DNA from: Paraburkholderia madseniana | GTDB lineage: Bacteria; Pseudomonadota; Gammaproteobacteria; Burkholderiales; Burkholderiaceae | Reading direction: 5' to 3' | Assembly (NCBI RefSeq): GCF_009690905.1 | Contig: NZ_VOSW01000001.1 | Coordinates: forward strand, 186,001-250,000 | Length of the DNA: 64,000 nt | Shown here: positions 59,856 through 64,000 of the stretch, in pieces | Layout: each line of letters opens with the position of its first letter | Numbering within the stretch: position 1 is the first letter of the stretch | Notes under the pieces: generated by a model | Told to the model about the DNA's origin: nothing | Database searches by the model: none | Seen by the model: only the letters and a program-made list of their open reading frames with translations | Program-made: the position numbers and the translations under genes

Positions 59856-61265
59856 TTATCCAAGCTTGCGAATATCGACGAAATGCCCTTCGATAGCCGC
59901 TGCGGCAGCCATCGCGGGGCTCACGAGGTGGGTACGGCCACCGGCGCCCTGACGACCTTCGAAATTACGATTCGACGTGGACGCGCAACGCTCGCCCGGA
60001 TCCAACCGGTCGGCGTTCATTGCGAGACACATCGAGCAACCGGGCTCACGCCATTCGAAACCGGCATCCGTAAAGACCTTGTCGAGGCCTTCGCGTTCCG
60101 CTTGCGCCTTCACCAGACCCGAACCCGGCACGACCATGGCCAGACGAATGTTCGGTGCGACGCGGCGGCCGAGCTTCTTCACGACGTATGCCGCAGCGCG
60201 AATGTCTTCAATGCGCGCGTTGGTGCACGACCCAATGAAGATTTTATCCGGCTTGATGGATTCGATCGGCGCATTCGGTTCGAGCGCCATGTATTTCAAC
60301 GCGCGCTCCATTGCGTCACGCTTGACCGGGTCCTTTTCACGCTCAGGATCCGGCACGCGGCCGTCCACGGCAGTGACCATCTCCGGCGAAGTGCCCCACG
60401 TGACTTGCGGCACGATTTCAGCGGCGTTCAGCTCGACTACACGGTCGAATTGCGCGCCTTCGTCTGACTTGAACTGCTTCCAGTACTCGACCGCGTGATC
60501 CCATTCGACGCCTGCCGGCGAGAAGGGACGGCCCTTCAGATATTCGATGGTGGTGTCGTCCACAGCGACCATGCCGGCGCGCGCACCTGCTTCGATCGCC
60601 ATGTTGCAGACCGTCATGCGACCTTCCATGGACAGCGCGCGAATCGTCGAACCGCCGAATTCGATTGCGTAGCCCGTGCCGCCTGCCGTGCCGATCTTGC
60701 CGATGATCGCGAGCACGATGTCTTTCGCGGTACAGCCGCGCGGCAACGGGCCTTCGACCTTCACCAGCATGTTCTTGCTTTTCTTCTGCAAGAGCGTTTG
60801 CGTGGCCAGCACGTGTTCGACTTCCGACGTGCCGATACCGTGCGCCAGCGCGCCGAACGCGCCGTGCGTGGACGTGTGCGAGTCGCCGCAGACAATGGTC
60901 ATGCCGGGCAGCGTTGCGCCCTGCTCCGGCCCGATGATGTGCACGATGCCCTGACGCAGGTCGTTCATCTTGAACTGCGTGATGCCATAGGCGTCGCAGT
61001 TCGTGTCGAGCGTATCGACTTGCAGCTTGGAGACCGGATCGGCAATGCCGTGGCTGCGATCCGTGGTGGGGACGTTGTGGTCCGACACCGCCAGATTCGC
61101 GCTGATGCGCCACACCGGACGCTCAGCCAGCTTCAGGCCTTCGAACGCCTGAGGGCTGGTGACTTCGTGCAGCAGGTGACGGTCGATATAGAGAATCGTC
61201 GTACCGTCTTCTTCCGTGTGGACCACGTGTGTGTTCCACAATTTGTCGTAGAGAGTCTGTGCCAT
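59856..61265 (-). CDS. leuC: LeuC, 3-isopropylmalate dehydratase large subunit
   Basis: A 469-residue aconitase-family enzyme that isomerises isopropylmalate with a [4Fe-4S] cluster. [15 protein letters not shown] is the standard start. Cluster cysteines lie in [16 protein letters not shown] and [31 protein letters not shown] is the active-site stretch. The ATG at 61265 was chosen over much longer readings. First gene of the leu operon. Confidence 0.97.
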   Translation of the reverse strand: MAQTLYDKLWNTHVVHTEEDGTTILYIDRHLLHEVTSPQAFEGLKLAERPVWRISANLAVSDHNVPTTDRSHGIADPVSKLQVDTLDTNCDAYGITQFKMNDLRQGIVHIIGPEQGATLPGMTIVCGDSHTSTHGAFGALAHGIGTSEVEHVLATQTLLQKKSKNMLVKVEGPLPRGCTAKDIVLAIIGKIGTAGGTGYAIEFGGSTIRALSMEGRMTVCNMAIEAGARAGMVAVDDTTIEYLKGRPFSPAGVEWDHAVEYWKQFKSDEGAQFDRVVELNAAEIVPQVTWGTSPEMVTAVDGRVPDPEREKDPVKRDAMERALKYMALEPNAPIESIKPDKIFIGSCTNARIEDIRAAAYVVKKLGRRVAPNIRLAMVVPGSGLVKAQAEREGLDKVFTDAGFEWREPGCSMCLAMNADRLDPGERCASTSNRNFEGRQGAGGRTHLVSPAMAAAAAIEGHFVDIRKLG

Positions 61266-61780
61266 GGTATGCGGAGTAGTAATGACTGCGGGCTGACTGT
61301 GTCGGTCGATTATGCCACGCAGAACCCGGCTTTGGGCCCATGAATCATGCAAAAAACCGATAAAAAACAGGGAGTTGGGTGGTAGTGGCGATACCTGTAT
61401 GGGTGTTACCCGGCAAGGGATTGCATGGGGCAATACGAAGCTTGAAACGCGGCTCGTTGCCCGGGAGTTTCCGGCGGTTGACACCCGCGAACAAGTGGTT
61501 CAACTTCGCCAAGCCTTTGTATTCGCGATATGTTTGGCTTTCCCCGAGTGCAACCGCGGGCTGGTAAAAAAATTTGCGAGAAAGACGGATTTCGAACAAA
61601 AAACTTGTTGGGATACAAAAAAAACGCTGAACTGCGCCTGAACGACAAATTTTTGGCCATGCGATGGCAGCGCTTCAGCGTAAAAAAACCTTCAGTCATA
61701 CGGCGTTTTGTAAAAAAAACTGTGCCGATATAAAAAAATATTTGTAAACTGCACGTTTGGGATAATTTTTCGGGACACTC
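61266..61780. other. AT-rich, A-tract-studded region before fic
   Basis: 515 bases between leuC and fic. The leuC-proximal part has an extended -10 (TG-G-CATAAT on the - strand, 61309-61317) that could drive the leu operon. From about 61560 to 61770 there are eight A- or T-tracts of 5-8 bases, including four TAAAAAAA copies. Their centres are about 20 or 30-34 bases apart, near multiples of the helical repeat. No gene was recognised; a 109-codon + strand ORF (61312-61641) has no family features. Confidence 0.6.
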
Positions 61781-63298
61781 ATGTCAGCCGTCGGTTACGA
61801 GTACTTGCGCCAGCAATTGAACCTGAGCGCGCTGGAGCTCAAGCGGCCAGCCCTCGTGAAACCGGTCACGCGGCTGACCAACATCAACGACTGTCTGTCC
61901 GTTCCCAAAAACATGGCGCCGGCAGACGGAGCCTATCTTGACCACGTGCTCTTTGCTTTGAAGCACGAAGGCACCAATTTGGCGGTTCTCGCCCAAACAT
62001 TGCCGAACATCAGTGCCGAGGATCTCCTGGCGGAACTGCGCCGCTCGCCTAGCGGTGGCTATATACGGAAAGCCGCATTTCTCTGGGAGACATTCACCGG
62101 TAAAGAACTCGAAGGCGCACCGGTTGCCGGTGGCGCTGTCATCCCCTTGTTTGATCCCACCCAGTACTACACAGGTCCCTCTGTGCGTAATGCACGTTGG
62201 AGAGTCGACTTCAACGGCCTTGGTTCAATGCGTTATTGCGCAACGGTCGCACGCACGCCAACGATTACTCAACTCCTCGAGTCAGACGTTCTCACACGGG
62301 CGCGCGAGTTCATGGCGTCGCTGCCGGCAGAGATGCAAGACCGGGCGCTCAGTTGGGCTTATCTCCACGAAACACAAGATTCGTTCGCTATCGAGAAGGA
62401 AGCGCCCTCCGAAGACAAGGCTCAGCGCTTCGTCAAGCTTCTGCGGCAAGCACATGAGCGTCATCCACTCAGCGAAGAATATCTCGTCGAATTGCAGAAC
62501 ATCTGCGTAACAAATCCACTGGATCAAGCCGCGTCTTATCGCGCGGAACAAAACCATCTGCAAAGCGGCCTGCGGGGAGCGGCGGGCGTGACATACGTGC
62601 CGCCACCGCCGGACATGCTGACTGATCTGATGGCAGATTGGCTAGCATTTGCCAACTCCGCGCCCACCCAAGTAGACCCGCTCATTGCGGCAAGCATCAT
62701 CTCGTTCGGCTTCGTGTTCCTGCACCCGTTCATGGATGGTAACGGCCGGCTCTCACGCTTCCTGATTCATCACGCGCTCTGCTCATCGGGCAAACTCGAA
62801 AACGGCCTGCTTCTGCCGGTATCGATTGCCATGAAACGAGAGGAGCAGGCTTACCTGGAAGCCTTGCGGGATTTTTCAAAACCAATCCGCGAACGTTGGC
62901 AAGTCCGCTGGTTGGACGAAATGAAATACGACTTCAAATTTCAAGGTGACGTGTCGATTTATCAGTTCTGGGACGCGACTCCGGCGGTCGAGTTCGTCGC
63001 CAGAATGGCCGACCTCGCACTGGAAGTTGAGCTTCGTCAGGAGACGCTCTTTCTGCAACGGTATGACAAAGTGCTGCGCGCGGTAAATCAGCGATATGAC
63101 GTGCGCGGCAGTACGCTTTCGACGCTCGTCATGATGTGTCTCGATAACGCTGGGAAAGTGTCTAAAAATCGCCGGAAGCAGTTCGCCAACCTCGTGCCTG
63201 AAGCGATTTTCGACGCCATCGAAGCTGAAGCGAAAGCCGTTCTGGACGAAGAGAATGAGTTGAGGGAGGAGCCCGGACATACACCGGACAACACTTAG
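61781..63298 (+). CDS. Fic-domain protein (putative AMPylase)
   Basis: A 505-residue Fic protein. The catalytic loop H315-PFMDGNGRLSR matches HPFx(D/E)GNGRxxR completely, so nucleotidyl transfer (usually AMPylation) is expected. An N-terminal inhibitory-helix-like motif is S201-F-A-I-E205-K. It fits the class II (S/T)xxxE(G/N) pattern except that Lys replaces Gly/Asn. The C-terminal ~110 residues are helical with a basic HTH-like region (NAGKVSKNRRKQFANLV). Base composition is visibly lower in GC than its neighbours, suggesting horizontal transfer. Target unknown. Confidence 0.9.
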   Translation: MSAVGYEYLRQQLNLSALELKRPALVKPVTRLTNINDCLSVPKNMAPADGAYLDHVLFALKHEGTNLAVLAQTLPNISAEDLLAELRRSPSGGYIRKAAFLWETFTGKELEGAPVAGGAVIPLFDPTQYYTGPSVRNARWRVDFNGLGSMRYCATVARTPTITQLLESDVLTRAREFMASLPAEMQDRALSWAYLHETQDSFAIEKEAPSEDKAQRFVKLLRQAHERHPLSEEYLVELQNICVTNPLDQAASYRAEQNHLQSGLRGAAGVTYVPPPPDMLTDLMADWLAFANSAPTQVDPLIAASIISFGFVFLHPFMDGNGRLSRFLIHHALCSSGKLENGLLLPVSIAMKREEQAYLEALRDFSKPIRERWQVRWLDEMKYDFKFQGDVSIYQFWDATPAVEFVARMADLALEVELRQETLFLQRYDKVLRAVNQRYDVRGSTLSTLVMMCLDNAGKVSKNRRKQFANLVPEAIFDAIEAEAKAVLDEENELREEPGHTPDNT

Positions 63299-63356
63299 TC
63301 CGCGGCTTGACGGCTTCGTCCTCAACGCCTGACGCTCGAGATCTATCGCCGCAAAC

Positions 63357-63393
63357 AAAACGCCCCAACGATAAACCCGTTGGGGCGTTTTTT
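63357..63393. terminator. strong bidirectional terminator between fic and gltA
   Basis: AAAACGCCCCAACG (63357-63370) and CGTTGGGGCGTTTT (63378-63391) form a perfect 14-bp stem followed by TT on the + strand and preceded by A-runs. It is an intrinsic terminator for both convergent genes. Confidence 0.9.
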
Positions 63394-63458
63394 ATCAGCT
63401 GATTCCGCACTGGCTCGCAGCAGTCACAACCCTACGAACCACGCAGATTCAAACCCGA

Positions 63459-64000
63459 TCAGCGTTGCGCAATCGGCTTCGCTTCACGTTGCGTGTCGCC
63501 GATGAACAACTGACGCGGACGGCCAATCTTCTGTTCCGGATCAGCGATCATTTCGTTCCACTGCGCAATCCAGCCGACCGTACGTGCCATCGCGAAGATA
63601 CACGTGAACATCGAGGTCGGGATGCCCAGCGCGCGCTGCACGATGCCCGAGTAGAAGTCGACGTTCGGGTACAGCTTGCGCGACACGAAGTATTCGTCTT
63701 CCAGAGCGATCTTTTCCAGCGCCATGGCCAGCTTGAACAGCGGGTCGTCGTGCAGGCCCAGCTCTTCCAGCACTTCGTGGCAGGTTTCGCGCATCAGCTT
63801 CGCACGCGGATCGTAGTTCTTGTAGACGCGGTGACCGAAGCCCATCAGCTTCACGCCCGAGTTCTTGTCCTTCACCTGCTTGATGAACTCAGGAATATTG
63901 TCGACCGAGCCGATTTCTTCCAGCATGTTCAGTGCGGCTTCGTTCGCACCACCGTGTGCCGGGCCCCACAGGCAAGCGATACCGGCCGCGATACACGCGA
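63459..64000 (-). CDS. gltA: GltA, citrate synthase (C-terminal part, cut by window edge)
   Basis: The C-terminal ~180 residues of citrate synthase, which condenses oxaloacetate and acetyl-CoA. The catalytic His is in [16 protein letters not shown] and the catalytic Asp in [12 protein letters not shown]. The end is [20 protein letters not shown]. Upstream of the first Met in the window the frame stays open ([16 protein letters not shown]) to the edge at 64000, so the gene starts outside the window. Confidence 0.96.
   Translation of the reverse strand, partial: ACIAAGIACLWGPAHGGANEAALNMLEEIGSVDNIPEFIKQVKDKNSGVKLMGFGHRVYKNYDPRAKLMRETCHEVLEELGLHDDPLFKLAMALEKIALEDEYFVSRKLYPNVDFYSGIVQRALGIPTSMFTCIFAMARTVGWIAQWNEMIADPEQKIGRPRQLFIGDTQREAKPIAQR

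Noticed and set aside
61312..61641. 109-codon + strand ORF between leuC and fic
   Set aside because: No ribosome binding site, no family, and part of it crosses the A-tract region; likely chance.

Overview
The window is GC-rich, densely coded bacterial chromosome whose gene content and order point to a Paraburkholderia/Burkholderia species. The main evidence is the linkage leuC-leuD-leuB-asd-fimV-truA-trpF-trpB-DNA methyltransferase-trpA-accD-folC-dedD-cvpA-purF-metZ, with gltA nearby, plus several typical Burkholderiaceae accessory genes (ohrR/ohr, DUF3563, argP, a FAD-dependent dehydrogenase operon). The genus call is from memory of such clusters, not from a search.

Layout. 0.2-5.9 kb: organic-peroxide sensor and reductase (ohrR, ohr), DNA photolyase, a small DUF3563 gene, a PHB-depolymerase-type esterase, a PAP2 phosphatase. 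6.0-9.2 kb: molybdate uptake (modABC) facing its regulator modE. 9.3-14.3 kb: a tautomerase with a divergent LysR gene, argP, a secreted Ala/Lys-rich protein, an Xre/RES toxin-antitoxin pair and a calcineurin-like phosphatase. 14.4-18.2 kb: a three-gene periplasmic FAD dehydrogenase (Tat-exported small subunit, GMC flavoprotein with a putative Fe-S site, tri-heme cytochrome c). 18.6-19.3 kb: a DUF1345 membrane protein.

19.7-38.2 kb is the centrepiece: seven tightly spaced or overlapping genes on the + strand, glgE, treS-mak, glgB, glgX, treZ, malQ, treY. Together they can turn trehalose into alpha-glucan (TreS, maltokinase, GlgE, GlgB) and glucan back to trehalose and small sugars (GlgX, MalQ, TreY, TreZ). 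No glgA, glgC, otsA or otsB is present in the window. GlgE carries an extra N-terminal GH13-like domain that appears to lack the acid/base glutamate.

38.3-43.1 kb: a CNNM/CBS membrane protein, a degenerate histidine-kinase-like protein, an FKBP isomerase, an AraC regulator and metZ. 43.4-61.3 kb, all on the - strand: purine, folate, fatty-acid, tryptophan, lysine/threonine/methionine and leucine biosynthesis, with fimV, truA, an orphan adenine methyltransferase and a 51-residue entericidin-like lipoprotein embedded among them. 61.3-63.4 kb: an AT-rich, A-tract-studded region followed by a Fic-domain gene, the most foreign-looking part of the window. The window ends inside gltA (citrate synthase, - strand).

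No tRNA, rRNA, CRISPR array, insertion sequence or prophage was recognised. The more unusual points are the GlgE N-terminal domain, the methyltransferase inside the trp genes, the paired palindromes before the esterase, the A-tract region before fic, and the entericidin between leuC and leuD.
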